Source: Vibrio halioticoli NBRC 102217 (GTDB taxonomy: Bacteria > Pseudomonadota > Gammaproteobacteria > Enterobacterales > Vibrionaceae). Taken from it: DNA of 64,000 nt. The notes under the pieces are model-generated. The model did no database searches. It had not been told where the DNA came from and saw only the letters and a list, made by a program, of their open reading frames with translations. Made by a program: the position numbers and the translations under genes. Positions 1 through 9,174 of this stretch are shown in pieces. The number at the start of each line of letters is the position of its first letter. The stretch's first letter is position 1. The DNA is taken from positions 1-64,000 of the forward strand of contig NZ_BAUJ01000021.1 in assembly GCF_000496695.1 (NCBI RefSeq). Reading direction: 5' to 3'.

Positions 1-34
1 CTGACAGGGCATTTTTGTCTGTACTTGAGTCAAA

Positions 35-553
35 TCATAATGCTTGTTCGTTCGTGATCAAAGAGACGCGCGTAGACACAGCATGCAATGCGATATTGTG
101 AATCATTTCATTCACAGTGGTTGTACAGTCCATTAAGATCGAAACTTTGTATTTCTCAGCACCTTTGGAAATAGCGGTGTGTGTGACGCAGTTTTGCGTC
201 ATCATGCCACAGATCAATAGCTCATCAACTTGGTGTTTTTGCAGTGTTTCTTCAAGAGTGGTCTTTTCGAAACCATCGGCAAAAGATTTAACCACTATGT
301 CTGAATTTGGCGCTAACGCCATGATCTCATGATGAATTTCAGCGCCATGACTGCCTTGATTAAAAAACGGTGCAATGCCCATAGCAGGGTCGGCTATGTG
401 TTGAATATGAATAACAGGGATATTGCTCGCATTTGCTTTGTTGATCGCCTGTTTGATATTGGCAAGGGTTTGCTCGGTGTTCCAAAGAGGGAATTTACCC
501 TCTGCAAAGTAATCATTTTGTAAGTCGATAACTAAAAGTGCTTTCTGGCTCAT
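35..553 (-). CDS. isochorismatase-family cysteine hydrolase
   Basis: A 172-residue cytoplasmic hydrolase of the isochorismatase/nicotinamidase superfamily. The catalytic triad is visible: Asp in VIDLQNDY near the N-terminus, Lys in VVKSFADGF, and the nucleophilic Cys in GMMTQNCVTH. The length matches stand-alone family members. The start has a GGAGA ribosome site about six bases upstream. It diverges from a GlxA-type regulator at 700, an arrangement commonly seen for regulator-target pairs, so that protein may control it (inference). The substrate cannot be read from sequence; nicotinamide-like amides or isochorismate-like ethers are family options. Confidence is high for the family and low for the substrate. 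Confidence 0.9.
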   Translation of the reverse strand: MSQKALLVIDLQNDYFAEGKFPLWNTEQTLANIKQAINKANASNIPVIHIQHIADPAMGIAPFFNQGSHGAEIHHEIMALAPNSDIVVKSFADGFEKTTLEETLQKHQVDELLICGMMTQNCVTHTAISKGAEKYKVSILMDCTTTVNEMIHNIALHAVSTRVSLITNEQAL

Positions 554-699
554 GCGGTTTCTCCAATTAATTCGTTATGCGTTACGGGATGCTTTCTTGC
601 TTGCTATAAGGAGGCTCATTATAGAAGTGTTGCAGTGAACGCATAACAGTCTAAAATGACATAAACCATGCTAAAAACGACAGTTTGAGATTTTTGCTC

Positions 700-1614
700 A
701 TGAAACGGATTTTAATCGGTATCTGCCATTACCCAGATGCTCTGCAATCGGCTATTTATGGCTTGCAAGAGATGTTGCAAATGGCAAACAGTATTTGTGT
801 TGAGCAAGCGCTTGGGATTGAATTTGAATCGGTTATTTTTGATAGTACGCAATTGCCGACGCAAGATTTTAGCGTGATCTTGCTGCCTCCTAGTTTGCAT
901 AACCATTACTATATGAATCCAAAGATCGAACTGATTGATTGGCTTAAAACGCAACATTCTCAAGGCAGTATTTTGGCGTCAGCTTGCGCGGGGGCATTTA
1001 TTCTGGCGAGCACAAATACACTATTAAATAGAAGTGTGACTACCCATTGGGGCTTGTCAGATTTGTTTAAGCAGCAATTTCCTGATGCTTGTTTGAATAT
1101 CAATGAGATCCTTATCGACCATGGTGATGTTATTAGCGCTGGTGGCATGATGTCGTGGCTTGATCTTGGTTTTGAATTGGTCACCAAATACACCTCGGTC
1201 GGTGTCATGCGTCAATTGGGTAAGAGGTTAGTGGTAGATACTGCGCCAAGAGAGCAGCGTTTTTATCAACAATTTAATCCCTCGTTTTCACACGCAGATA
1301 AGGGGATTATTGCTGTTCAGCAAACAATGAATGTGCGTTTTGCTGAGCCACTGCCGATCAAATGGCTTGCTGAGCAAGCCAACCTTACGGAGCGAACACT
1401 GCAAAGACGGTTTTTAAAAGCAACTGGCTATAACCCTAATCAATATTTACAGCGGCTTAGAGTACAAAAGGCCTGTGATCTCTTGGAAAGTACATATTAT
1501 TCTTTTGACTGGATTGCCAATCAAGTGGGATATGAAGATAGCAATGCGTGTCGCAAAGTGTTTATTAAAACCATGGGACTTACGCCCAGAGAGTTTCGTG
1601 CTCGCTTTAATTAG
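700..1614 (+). CDS. GlxA-type AraC-family regulator with DJ-1/PfpI-like domain
   Basis: A 304-residue transcription regulator. The first ~175 residues form a DJ-1/PfpI-like (class I amidotransferase-like) domain with the Cys elbow SACAGAF. The last ~90 residues are an AraC-type double helix-turn-helix, including the segment LAEQANLTERTLQRRF and the terminal GLTPREFRARF. I prefer the ATG at 700 (MKRILIG) to the in-frame TTG at 685, because a GAGA motif lies about nine bases before the ATG and the domain begins immediately. It is divergent from the isochorismatase gene across a ~146-bp intergenic region that presumably carries both promoters. The effector ligand is unknown. Confidence 0.88.
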   Translation: MKRILIGICHYPDALQSAIYGLQEMLQMANSICVEQALGIEFESVIFDSTQLPTQDFSVILLPPSLHNHYYMNPKIELIDWLKTQHSQGSILASACAGAFILASTNTLLNRSVTTHWGLSDLFKQQFPDACLNINEILIDHGDVISAGGMMSWLDLGFELVTKYTSVGVMRQLGKRLVVDTAPREQRFYQQFNPSFSHADKGIIAVQQTMNVRFAEPLPIKWLAEQANLTERTLQRRFLKATGYNPNQYLQRLRVQKACDLLESTYYSFDWIANQVGYEDSNACRKVFIKTMGLTPREFRARFN

Positions 1615-1656
1615 GGTGTACTTAAAGTAAATTTACGTGGTAGCTAGATCCTTCGT

Positions 1657-2676
1657 TTATTGATCCTCTTTCTTTTGATACTTAGCCAGTGCGCTATTTA
1701 AGTTGTCGATCACTTTGTCGCGGATTTTTTGCGGTGAAACGACTTCAATTACGTTCGCATTTTTCATTAACCACCATTCAAAACCCAGACTATCGCGAAC
1801 TTTAGCCCTGATAGTGGTGATTTTATTATCTTTATAGACGATTTGTTGACACGTGGAGAGCTTAGTTTCTTCTATTAAGTGCAGTCCGGCGTAGTTATCA
1901 ATATTCAGTTTGACTTCGATAAACTCACCACCAGAAAAGTGCGGTACATTACGTTGAATGTATTGTTTCGCATTAAAGGTTTTGTGCGCATCTTGCAGGC
2001 TAAAGCCCAGTTTTAGCTGCTTGATTCGATGAATGGCAAAGGTTCTGTATTCGTTCGTACCTTCTTTGGTCGCAATAAGATAGAAACTGCGCCCATGCAG
2101 TACGATCCCTAAAGGCTCGACGCTGTACTCTTGAGTGTGGCTATGCCCACGTTTTTGATAGGTTAAATGTAAGCCGCGTTTATCAATAATCGCTTGTTCA
2201 ATGTCATCAATAAACGACTCATCAAATTGAGGCGAAGTTAGCTGAAATTCAATCGGAGAGTAGGTAAAGCGCTCCTTCCATAGCTCCGTTCTTTTATCCA
2301 GTGCCGTGTTGCTGGTGCTGATGAGGTTGGCGACTTCTTTGCGCATGGTCGGTGGCAACATCTGCAACACTTCATGCTCAATAATTTTCAGTGATAACAC
2401 GCTGCTCATTGCCGAAGGGTTTATCGGATGAGGATGACCTTGGGCGATCTTAATTTGATGAGGGCGAGTGTCGGTGTTGATGTCTACGGAATAGTAATCG
2501 CTAGCAACTTTTGCAATGACCCTTTGCACGGTTTTCATTTGGCTTTTGTCATCAAGGGCCGAATCGAGTAATTCGTGTGAGAGCAACATTTGCTTAAGCT
2601 CTAAACTGGTGACATGTGCCGGGTGGCAAGGAATGTTTTGCAATACCAACTGATAACGTTCAAATGTTTTCGACAC
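1657..2676 (-). CDS. WYL-domain transcriptional regulator
   Basis: A protein of about 339 residues with an N-terminal winged-helix segment and a WYL domain in the second half (LEPLGIVLHGRSFYLIA-type core, then a FAIHRIKQL stretch). WYL proteins are regulators thought to sense nucleic-acid or nucleotide ligands. Two GTG starts are possible, at 2727 and 2676. I chose 2676 (MSKTFERYQ) because an AGG lies about eight bases upstream and family members start near this point; the longer version adds 17 hydrophobic residues of no clear role. It is divergent from rmuC. Its targets are unknown; control of the neighbouring rmuC is only an inference from position. Confidence 0.82.
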   Translation of the reverse strand: MSKTFERYQLVLQNIPCHPAHVTSLELKQMLLSHELLDSALDDKSQMKTVQRVIAKVASDYYSVDINTDTRPHQIKIAQGHPHPINPSAMSSVLSLKIIEHEVLQMLPPTMRKEVANLISTSNTALDKRTELWKERFTYSPIEFQLTSPQFDESFIDDIEQAIIDKRGLHLTYQKRGHSHTQEYSVEPLGIVLHGRSFYLIATKEGTNEYRTFAIHRIKQLKLGFSLQDAHKTFNAKQYIQRNVPHFSGGEFIEVKLNIDNYAGLHLIEETKLSTCQQIVYKDNKITTIRAKVRDSLGFEWWLMKNANVIEVVSPQKIRDKVIDNLNSALAKYQKKEDQ

Positions 2677-2806
2677 TGTGATTACCTGATCATCCACGAA
2701 AGAGAATAATTGTACATTAAGAGACACTTTTTGTCTCTATATCAGGCATAATAGAGCAAAGTATTCAGTATATGCTCAGCATAGCTCTTTGATTCAAGGA
2801 AACACC

Positions 2807-4408
2807 ATGAACTTAACGTACGTGATATTTGGCTTAGTGTTAGTGATAGCCTGCGCAATATCATATTGGTTGGCCAATCGCACACAAGCACAGCTGAAAT
2901 TGGAGCTTGAGCTTGCCAATGCTGAACTGGCAAACCAAACCGAATTTGCCAAAGGTTATCAGCAAAAACTAGAACAAGCACAAGAAGAAAACGGTGATTT
3001 GGAAGTGCGCTGTGCACAACTGGGCTCAGAGATGCAGGCGCTGCGCGTGTCAGAGCATTCGTATCGCAAGCAGTTGACTGAAAAAGAGCATCTGCTGCGT
3101 CAAGCTACGCAAGCTCTCGGGCAATCCCAAGTCGCGGAAAGCTCGGCAAGCGCAAGTTTAAAAGCGAAGCACGAACAGTTACTGGCGCAAAGTGAGCGTG
3201 CGTTAGCCCTCAATAGTGAACTGAAAGAGCTGAATGAGAAGTACTCCATCGCAAGTGGAAAAATTGCTGAGCTGCATACCGAAATGGACACTAAAGAGGT
3301 GCATTTCAAAGCGCAAATTGAGCTGTTAAAAGAGAATAAACAAGAGTTAAGTAAAGAGTTTGAACGGTTAGCCAATGAAATTTTAGAGCGTAAAGGCAAG
3401 GCGTTTAAAGAGCTAAATACTGAAAGCATGAGCTCAATTTTAAATCCGATTCATCAAGAGCTTAGAGGCTTTAAAAACAAAGTTGAAGATATTCACAGCA
3501 AAGAAAGTGAACAGCGTGTTCAGCTTCGCACCGAATTGCAAAACTTGCAAAAGCTAAACCGTGAGATCACCGACCAAGCCGATAAACTGACTACTGCTCT
3601 AAAAGGCGAGAAGAAAGTGCAGGGCAATTGGGGTGAGTTGATGCTGGAAAATGTATTGGACAACTCAGGGCTTAGATTAGGCACAGATTACAAGCGTGAA
3701 GTGAGTATAGACAGCGAAGAAGGGCGTTTTAGACCCGATGCCATTGTTTACCTTCCGCAGAAGAAACACTTGGTTATTGATGCCAAAACATCACTGAACG
3801 CTTATACAAGGTATGTGAATTCAGAAGATGTTGCAGAGCGAGAAATTGCGTTGCGTGAACATGCTAGCGCAGTACGCGATCGCATTAATGAGTTGTCGGC
3901 CAAGGAATACAGCAAATTGCCCGGCATTAACTCACCGGAAGTGGTGGTGATGTTTATTCCAATTGAATCGGCTTATGTTGAAGCGCTGAAAGCCGATCCT
4001 AACTTGTTCCAATCGGCATTGGAAAAAAACATTTTAGTGGCAACACCTACCACACTACTGACCAGTTTAAACATAGTTCGTCAGTTGTGGCGCTTTGAAG
4101 AGCAAAACAAACACACCGCTGAATTGGCTAACCGCGCCGAGAAGTTTTATACCAAGCTGAATACCTTTTTGAACTCAATGGAGGGTGTCGGTAAGCAACT
4201 TGATAAAGCCAAAGAGACTTACGATCGAGCGTTGGGGCAGTTACATACCGGTAAAGGCAACTTAATCAAACAAGCGTCCGAGTTTAAAGAATTAGGCGTT
4301 GCAGTGACCCGTGAATTGCCGAGCGAGTTGGTAGAAAAAGCCAATTTAGAGCTTGAGTATCACACGCCAAGCCCTGATTTTACAGTGATTGAGCACAATC
4401 AAGGCTAG
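2807..4408 (+). CDS. rmuC: DNA recombination protein RmuC
   Basis: A 533-residue RmuC-family protein. It has a single N-terminal membrane anchor (LTYVIFGLVLVIACAISYWL), a long coiled coil to about residue 210, and then a conserved RmuC nuclease-like core with GNWGELMLENVLD, RPDAIVYLPQKKHLVIDAK and a helical C-terminus. RmuC limits rearrangements at inverted repeats; its core resembles restriction-type nuclease folds. I took the ATG at 2807, with AAGGA six bases upstream, over the TTG at 2789. It is divergent from the WYL regulator and followed after 115 bp by ssb. Confidence 0.95.
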   Translation: MNLTYVIFGLVLVIACAISYWLANRTQAQLKLELELANAELANQTEFAKGYQQKLEQAQEENGDLEVRCAQLGSEMQALRVSEHSYRKQLTEKEHLLRQATQALGQSQVAESSASASLKAKHEQLLAQSERALALNSELKELNEKYSIASGKIAELHTEMDTKEVHFKAQIELLKENKQELSKEFERLANEILERKGKAFKELNTESMSSILNPIHQELRGFKNKVEDIHSKESEQRVQLRTELQNLQKLNREITDQADKLTTALKGEKKVQGNWGELMLENVLDNSGLRLGTDYKREVSIDSEEGRFRPDAIVYLPQKKHLVIDAKTSLNAYTRYVNSEDVAEREIALREHASAVRDRINELSAKEYSKLPGINSPEVVVMFIPIESAYVEALKADPNLFQSALEKNILVATPTTLLTSLNIVRQLWRFEEQNKHTAELANRAEKFYTKLNTFLNSMEGVGKQLDKAKETYDRALGQLHTGKGNLIKQASEFKELGVAVTRELPSELVEKANLELEYHTPSPDFTVIEHNQG

Positions 4409-4523
4409 GTTTTGTAATAAGCGCTGTAACGGCAAAAAATAACAACCACTATACTAAAAGCTATTGTCTATGAAGCGGTAGCAGTCACTCATATTGGGTA
4501 AATGAAACAATTAAGGAATCAAA

Positions 4524-4985
4524 ATGGCATCACGCGGCGTAAATAAAGTCATCATTTTAGGTAATCTTGGGACTGATCCTGAGTTAAGGCATTTTCCAAA
4601 TGGTAATGCAGTAGCCAATTTTACAGTAGCGACCTCTGAAACATGGCAGGATAAAGCGACGGGTCAACAGCGAGAAAAAACAGAATGGCACCGTATCTCG
4701 GTGATGGGAAAACTAGCCGAAATTGCTGGAAATCACCTGCGAAAAGGTTCACAAGTGTACATTGAAGGTCAGCTGCAAACTCGTAAATGGCAAGACAAAT
4801 CAGGCCAAGAACGTTACACAACTGAAATTGTGGTACAAGGCTTCAACGGCACAATGCAAATGTTAGGCTCTCGCCAACAAGGCGAATCAAGTCAACACTC
4901 ACCAAACCAACCACAACAAAACACACCGAATAATCAAAACCAGTTTACGCCAAACACTGACGATTACGACGATATCCCGTTTTAG
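4524..4985 (+). CDS. ssb: single-stranded DNA-binding protein
   Basis: A 153-residue SSB. The OB-fold occupies roughly residues 1-110, opening [16 protein letters not shown] and including [14 protein letters not shown] and [17 protein letters not shown] short glutamine/asparagine-rich linker follows, and the acidic tip DYDDIPF is the docking site for partner proteins. It binds single-stranded DNA during replication and repair. The linker is shorter than in the usual ~175-residue vibrio SSB, and the gene is not beside uvrA, where the housekeeping copy is commonly found. It may therefore be a second copy. The start is supported by an AAGGA site. A perfect palindrome begins six bases after the stop. 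Confidence 0.93.
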   Translation: MASRGVNKVIILGNLGTDPELRHFPNGNAVANFTVATSETWQDKATGQQREKTEWHRISVMGKLAEIAGNHLRKGSQVYIEGQLQTRKWQDKSGQERYTTEIVVQGFNGTMQMLGSRQQGESSQHSPNQPQQNTPNNQNQFTPNTDDYDDIPF

Positions 4986-4990
4986 GTGGT

Positions 4991-5054
4991 GCGGGGTCAG
5001 GTCTTGAAATTTGCATGCCGCTTGCGGCATGCAAATTTCAAGACCTGACCCCGC
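4991..5054. repeat. 64-bp perfect palindromic repeat, copy 1
   Basis: Two 31-nt arms are exact reverse complements around a 2-nt centre. The outer part contains GGGGTCAGGTCTTGAAATTT and its complement. It lies between ssb and the 3' end of the aldolase-like gene. The same outer 23-nt arms recur at 6162-6220. It resembles dispersed REP/MITE-like hairpins of marine gammaproteobacteria; that family assignment is from memory. Confidence 0.9.
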
Positions 5055-5059
5055 AATGG

Positions 5060-6133
5060 CTACGCTTTCGCGTTTAACCAATCTAAAATGGAGAGTATGC
5101 GTTGGTCATCTAGGTTTAGTAGGGTGTCGCCTACGTAGATTTCGACTAGTGATTGGTTTGGGTGTCCGGTGACTTGCGGGAAGCCTAGCCAAACTTTTTC
5201 TTCCATTGCCAACTGGTCGCGTATTTGTAGCGCTGTTTTTTGATCAAACGGCAAGATCAGATGCAGCATATTTGCTTGTGGCTCGCTTGGATTTAAAGTG
5301 AATTTTGGGTAGCGGGCAATCAAAGAGTACAGCTGTTTAGTGCGTTCAAATAGCGCGGGCATTTGTGCCAGTCTTTGATCAAATTGCATGGCTGCCGAGA
5401 CAATATAAGGGCTACGGTGAATTACATTGCCCCCTTGTCGTTGCATCCAGCGACTTGCTCGTTTAATAAACGCTTGATCGCCAAGTAAGATTGCGCCGCC
5501 TAATCCGCCTAGCCCTTTGTATAAAGAAACGTAAGCAGTATTAAAACCTGCGCTGATTTCGTGATAAGGTTTTTGGTAGTAAGCCGCTGATTCCCAAAGC
5601 CTCGCGCCATCCATATGCAGATGAATGTTATTGGTTTGGCAATGATTCTTGATTTTTTCAAGCTCTTGCCACGCAAGCAGTTGTCCACCAATTTCGCGCA
5701 TTGGCAACTCGTACAATACCGCGGCTAATTCATCTGGGTAGTTTTCAAGGTCGTCAACGGTCCAAGGTTGGTATCGATTACCTAGCGGAGCAACAGTAAA
5801 GCGTTGTTGCAGTTGATAGTTTTGATTTTCGTGGCGCACGATATGACTGCTCTCATGCATGCCAACTAAAGGGTTACGTTTGCTTCGGCAAACAAGATCT
5901 AATGCGGTGACTTGCGCAAGGGTGCCGGTCATTACAAACAACCCAGCCTCATAACCTAACAGCTTGGCGATTTTCTGTTCAAAGCTTTGAATCAGCTCTC
6001 CCGTACCGTAAACATCGTGCTCAACGTTGTTTTCTTTACACCATGTTGCCATTTGTGCGTACATTTCGGCCGGCGTTGGATCGCGGTGACCATAAAGAAT
6101 GGTGTCGCATTGATTACGTAGATTTTGTGTCAT
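5060..6133 (-). CDS. threonine aldolase / beta-eliminating lyase family protein
   Basis: A 357-residue PLP enzyme of the low-specificity threonine aldolase group, which cleaves L-threonine or allo-threonine to glycine and acetaldehyde. Visible marks are MHESSHI near residue 90, the cofactor Asp in HLHMDGARLW, and the Schiff-base Lys in YVSLYKGLGG. I rejected the longer reading frame from 6202 because its first 23 codons run through the palindromic repeat; the ATG at 6133 has AAGGA eight bases upstream. The gene is bracketed on both sides by copies of the same palindrome, as if it were a small cassette. Substrate preference is not certain. Confidence 0.87.
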   Translation of the reverse strand: MTQNLRNQCDTILYGHRDPTPAEMYAQMATWCKENNVEHDVYGTGELIQSFEQKIAKLLGYEAGLFVMTGTLAQVTALDLVCRSKRNPLVGMHESSHIVRHENQNYQLQQRFTVAPLGNRYQPWTVDDLENYPDELAAVLYELPMREIGGQLLAWQELEKIKNHCQTNNIHLHMDGARLWESAAYYQKPYHEISAGFNTAYVSLYKGLGGLGGAILLGDQAFIKRASRWMQRQGGNVIHRSPYIVSAAMQFDQRLAQMPALFERTKQLYSLIARYPKFTLNPSEPQANMLHLILPFDQKTALQIRDQLAMEEKVWLGFPQVTGHPNQSLVEIYVGDTLLNLDDQRILSILDWLNAKA

Positions 6134-6161
6134 GGGAACAATCCTTTGCTTGTGATGGGAT

Positions 6162-6220
6162 GGGGTCAGGTCTTGAAATTTGCACCGCCAAAGGCGATGC
6201 AAATTTCAAGACCTGACCCC
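6162..6220. repeat. palindromic repeat, copy 2
   Basis: 23-nt arms (6162-6184 and 6198-6220) match the outer arms of the 4991-5054 repeat exactly. The centre differs: a 4-bp inner stem with an AAA loop. It sits between the aldolase-like gene start and the 3' end of the SgrR-like gene, so the aldolase gene is flanked by one copy on each side. Confidence 0.9.
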
Positions 6221-6227
6221 GCAATAA

Positions 6228-7871
6228 TTATGTTCGGTGATCGAACCAAATTGTAGAGAGGTTCATGAAGCCTAAGCCGTTGACATCTGTGCCTCTTAGG
6301 CTTTGATGGCTTTTGAATGAAATGGATTTTGTCCAAAGAGGGACAATTCTGTTTTGTTCGATATAGCGGCGTTCTAGTTGCGCCAATATATCTTGAATAT
6401 TGTCACTTTTTTGCACTTCAGACTGCCATTGCTGACGTTTAAAAGGTGTCAGTAGATTCACCGCAGGTTCACTCAATAGCATCCAGTAGTAATGATCTAA
6501 TATCGAATCTTGGCCGACGAGAAAATCATTGATCCACAATTCAGCTTTACTGAGTTCTTCAACATACTCAATTTGCACCCCAAGTTCTGTGAAACGATGC
6601 CACATATGATGAAAATCTTGATGATTGTGCGCTAAGATCTTGATGGAATGTGGCAGGGCAACTTTTAACTCTGAGTCATTGTCGATAATGCAAAGCGGTG
6701 TTTTACTGGGTTGGAATAGGTAACAACACAGGTGATGCGTTTCTTGGTAGTGACTAAGTAATACCTGACGGCAGACACGCGCAATGGCGTTACGGCTGTT
6801 GTTGTCCAGTCTGTGGCTCAAACATAAGCTCTTGGTGCCAAGTTGAGAGGTGTGAATCCCTTCTTGTGCTTGGGACTTAGTATCCAGCTCTTCGTATTCA
6901 AACAGATGGCCGATAGAGGTTTTATTGGTTCTGATCACATGCCAAAAATCGGCTTTGCGTAGAATGCCGTGCTGAGCAAAATACTGGGTGTTCTTTTGCA
7001 AACTCCAGTGATCGGTTTTGCGATTTCCCCAGTAATAAGGCCCACTGCCGTATGGATACTCAGGCTCACTTGGGTTGTCTAAAAATATAGCTGCATGAAT
7101 ATCGGCTAAGGTATGCAAAAAGATAGGATCATCATAATTTAAGGTGATCGAGACCCACTGCATGTCAATCTCAATCTCTTTGATGCATTGATACAGCTCG
7201 TTGGCTAAAACAGATTCTTCGGTATGCGCAAGTAATGACGATTTAACATGTTCTGGTGATAGCAATACGCCATTGTGAAAATACACATCCGGGCGAATGC
7301 GAAAATAGTAGGTAAGACCTTCTTGATAAAACTGATGTGCAAGATGAGGTTGAAAGGTTTGTGTGGCATCATCAAATTTAATCAAGGTATCGAATAACAC
7401 CGTCACATACATGCCTGCGTGACGATCTTGCATATACATAGGATGACAAAGGGGCAGGGTATAGGGTACCAGTGAAACCAGTTCATCAGAGCGATCACTG
7501 CCACTGGATAGTTCCGCTATCCAATCTGGAAGATGCTGTTTAAATACCGTTTGGTACTGAAAAATATCGGCGTAACGAGAGGCTTCGTTAAGCTCTCCCT
7601 TAGCGACATAATCTTTAATCACATCACACAGTACTTCATGAAAAGATCGCTTTACTTGCAGTTGAGTTTTAATGCCACGTCCACGACCGGGTATCCAATC
7701 TATCCAACCTAACTCACGTAGGTTTTTCATGGTTTTCGCGACATTTCGCGTCGAACATGACATAACTTGCGCCAATGTTTGGCTGTCTACGATAGTGGAT
7801 TCTGTGCCGAAAAATCGATCCAGTTGTTTAAGACGGTTTAGATGAATAGTGCTGCTGGTTTTTTCGGTCAT
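6228..7871 (-). CDS. SgrR-family transcriptional regulator
   Basis: A 547-residue protein. It has an N-terminal winged helix (about residues 10-110, with TLAQVMSCSTRNVAKTMKNL) fused to a periplasmic-binding-protein-like domain of the family-5 solute-binding type (from about residue 150, beginning VPYTLPLCHPMYM and including YYFRIRPDVYFHNG). This is the architecture of SgrR, which in enterics senses sugar-phosphate stress and activates the small RNA SgrS. No signal peptide is seen, so the binding domain is cytoplasmic. No SgrS-like RNA or sugar transporter is adjacent, so the regulon here is unknown and I do not give it the sgrR name. Confidence 0.85.
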   Translation of the reverse strand: MTEKTSSTIHLNRLKQLDRFFGTESTIVDSQTLAQVMSCSTRNVAKTMKNLRELGWIDWIPGRGRGIKTQLQVKRSFHEVLCDVIKDYVAKGELNEASRYADIFQYQTVFKQHLPDWIAELSSGSDRSDELVSLVPYTLPLCHPMYMQDRHAGMYVTVLFDTLIKFDDATQTFQPHLAHQFYQEGLTYYFRIRPDVYFHNGVLLSPEHVKSSLLAHTEESVLANELYQCIKEIEIDMQWVSITLNYDDPIFLHTLADIHAAIFLDNPSEPEYPYGSGPYYWGNRKTDHWSLQKNTQYFAQHGILRKADFWHVIRTNKTSIGHLFEYEELDTKSQAQEGIHTSQLGTKSLCLSHRLDNNSRNAIARVCRQVLLSHYQETHHLCCYLFQPSKTPLCIIDNDSELKVALPHSIKILAHNHQDFHHMWHRFTELGVQIEYVEELSKAELWINDFLVGQDSILDHYYWMLLSEPAVNLLTPFKRQQWQSEVQKSDNIQDILAQLERRYIEQNRIVPLWTKSISFKSHQSLRGTDVNGLGFMNLSTIWFDHRT

Positions 7872-7987
7872 TATTACTAACTTAAGGTGAACAAAAAAGA
7901 TGAACTATTAATACAATAGTTCATCTATTATTAGGATCAATACAAGATGTATTACCTGAACCAATTGATCGCGCTATTTACTAGCGA

Positions 7988-8674
7988 TTAATCGTTCTTT
8001 GGTCTCCAGCTTAATGCACTTGCAATACTACCTACTACGATAGTGTCACGTTGATCTTGAGTGAGTTCAGGAAGCATTTGGATGCTGATTGAACCGTTAG
8101 CTTGGGTTGCTGCCACTTCTTTTCCGTCAATTTTGAAGCTGTAACCTAGAGGTTCGCCGGCTTCAAATGCAGAACCTTGCGCTTTTTTAACTGCAGCAAG
8201 TTGGATTTTAACGCCGTTTACACTTACAAAGCCTTCTTCTTTGCTTGCGCCCATCAAGCTGTGCTCTTCAGTGATTTCGTAAGAACCTACAGTTTTTCCA
8301 TCTTGGGTAATATCACATTTGAATGGCTTACTACCGGAGAAATCAATACCGCCTAAGCTTAGGTTAGACTGTTCGCCAGTACATTGTAGTTTCCAATGTT
8401 TACCCGTTTTGCTATCAAGCTCAGCCATCATGCCGCCTTTGCTTGAACCCACAACGCCAAACCAGCTAGATTTTGATGAATCACGAGTAAAGCGACCACT
8501 ATATTGTTCAGCGACTTTAAATGAGCCTTCGTCGCCGAAACCGCCAAATTTACCGTCAACAGTGACAGGAAGAACAGGCTGTGCATTGACTGCGTCTGAC
8601 TTAACCATAATCGCAGTAGAGGCACAACCAAACAGGCTGCTTGCTACAAGTAGACCTAACGTTAACTTTTTCAT
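7988..8674 (-). CDS. predicted lipoprotein of unknown function
   Basis: A 228-residue protein with a lipoprotein signal peptide: MKKLTLGLLVASSLFGC, lipobox LFGC with the lipidated Cys at residue 17. The residues after it are AST, with no Asp at +2, consistent with sorting to the outer membrane. The remainder is soluble, rich in Gly, Lys and Ser, with no enzyme motif I recognise. It is transcribed alone, behind the SgrR-like gene on the same strand with a ~116-bp gap. I do not recognise a named family. Export and lipidation are well supported; function is unknown. Confidence 0.8.
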   Translation of the reverse strand: MKKLTLGLLVASSLFGCASTAIMVKSDAVNAQPVLPVTVDGKFGGFGDEGSFKVAEQYSGRFTRDSSKSSWFGVVGSSKGGMMAELDSKTGKHWKLQCTGEQSNLSLGGIDFSGSKPFKCDITQDGKTVGSYEITEEHSLMGASKEEGFVSVNGVKIQLAAVKKAQGSAFEAGEPLGYSFKIDGKEVAATQANGSISIQMLPELTQDQRDTIVVGSIASALSWRPKND

Positions 8675-8842
8675 AGTGTTCCTAAATTATTCCATTGATG
8701 ACCTCACTATATGAAAGGCTTATAAATTAAAAGAGGAAGAGTACCAGCAATGGAGTTCTGGTTTTAAAGTGAGCAGTTACCCTTTTATTTGATAGTAAGC
8801 TCCCAGAATTACAGCAAGAAATATTAGCAATAGTAGAATAGG

Positions 8843-9076
8843 GTGAGTGTAATCCCTTATATAGAGGCGAATGTGGATTACCTTTTCAACTCTAGCCATG
8901 ACGCAGAAGAGCAAGCACGTCATGCGGTATATACCTTGGTAGCGCTTGAATGGCTGAGCATCGCGTCAATATTGAAACCATTGTTTGAGCATATATCGAG
9001 GCGTTGTTTGGCTTTGGATAAAGAAGACTCGCTATGCCAATGGCTTCGGTTAATCAACTGGGTTTATATTGAGTGA
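8843..9076 (+). CDS. small hypothetical protein
   Basis: A 77-residue frame with a GTG start, mostly helical in character (EEQARHAVYTLVALEWLSIA), with no signal peptide and no recognisable domain. The composition looks like a real cytoplasmic protein rather than random translation. The ribosome site is weak (an AGGG-like stretch just upstream). It stands alone between the lipoprotein gene and the barrel protein gene. It may be a conserved short protein, but I cannot name a family, so confidence is moderate to low. Confidence 0.45.
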   Translation: MSVIPYIEANVDYLFNSSHDAEEQARHAVYTLVALEWLSIASILKPLFEHISRRCLALDKEDSLCQWLRLINWVYIE

Positions 9077-9174
9077 AATAAATAAAAGTGGAACTTGGGT
9101 AATATCACTGTTCGCTTTTTAAGTGTGATTCACGTCGTATACTTTTTTGCATTGAAGTTATAGGAGAAATCACA

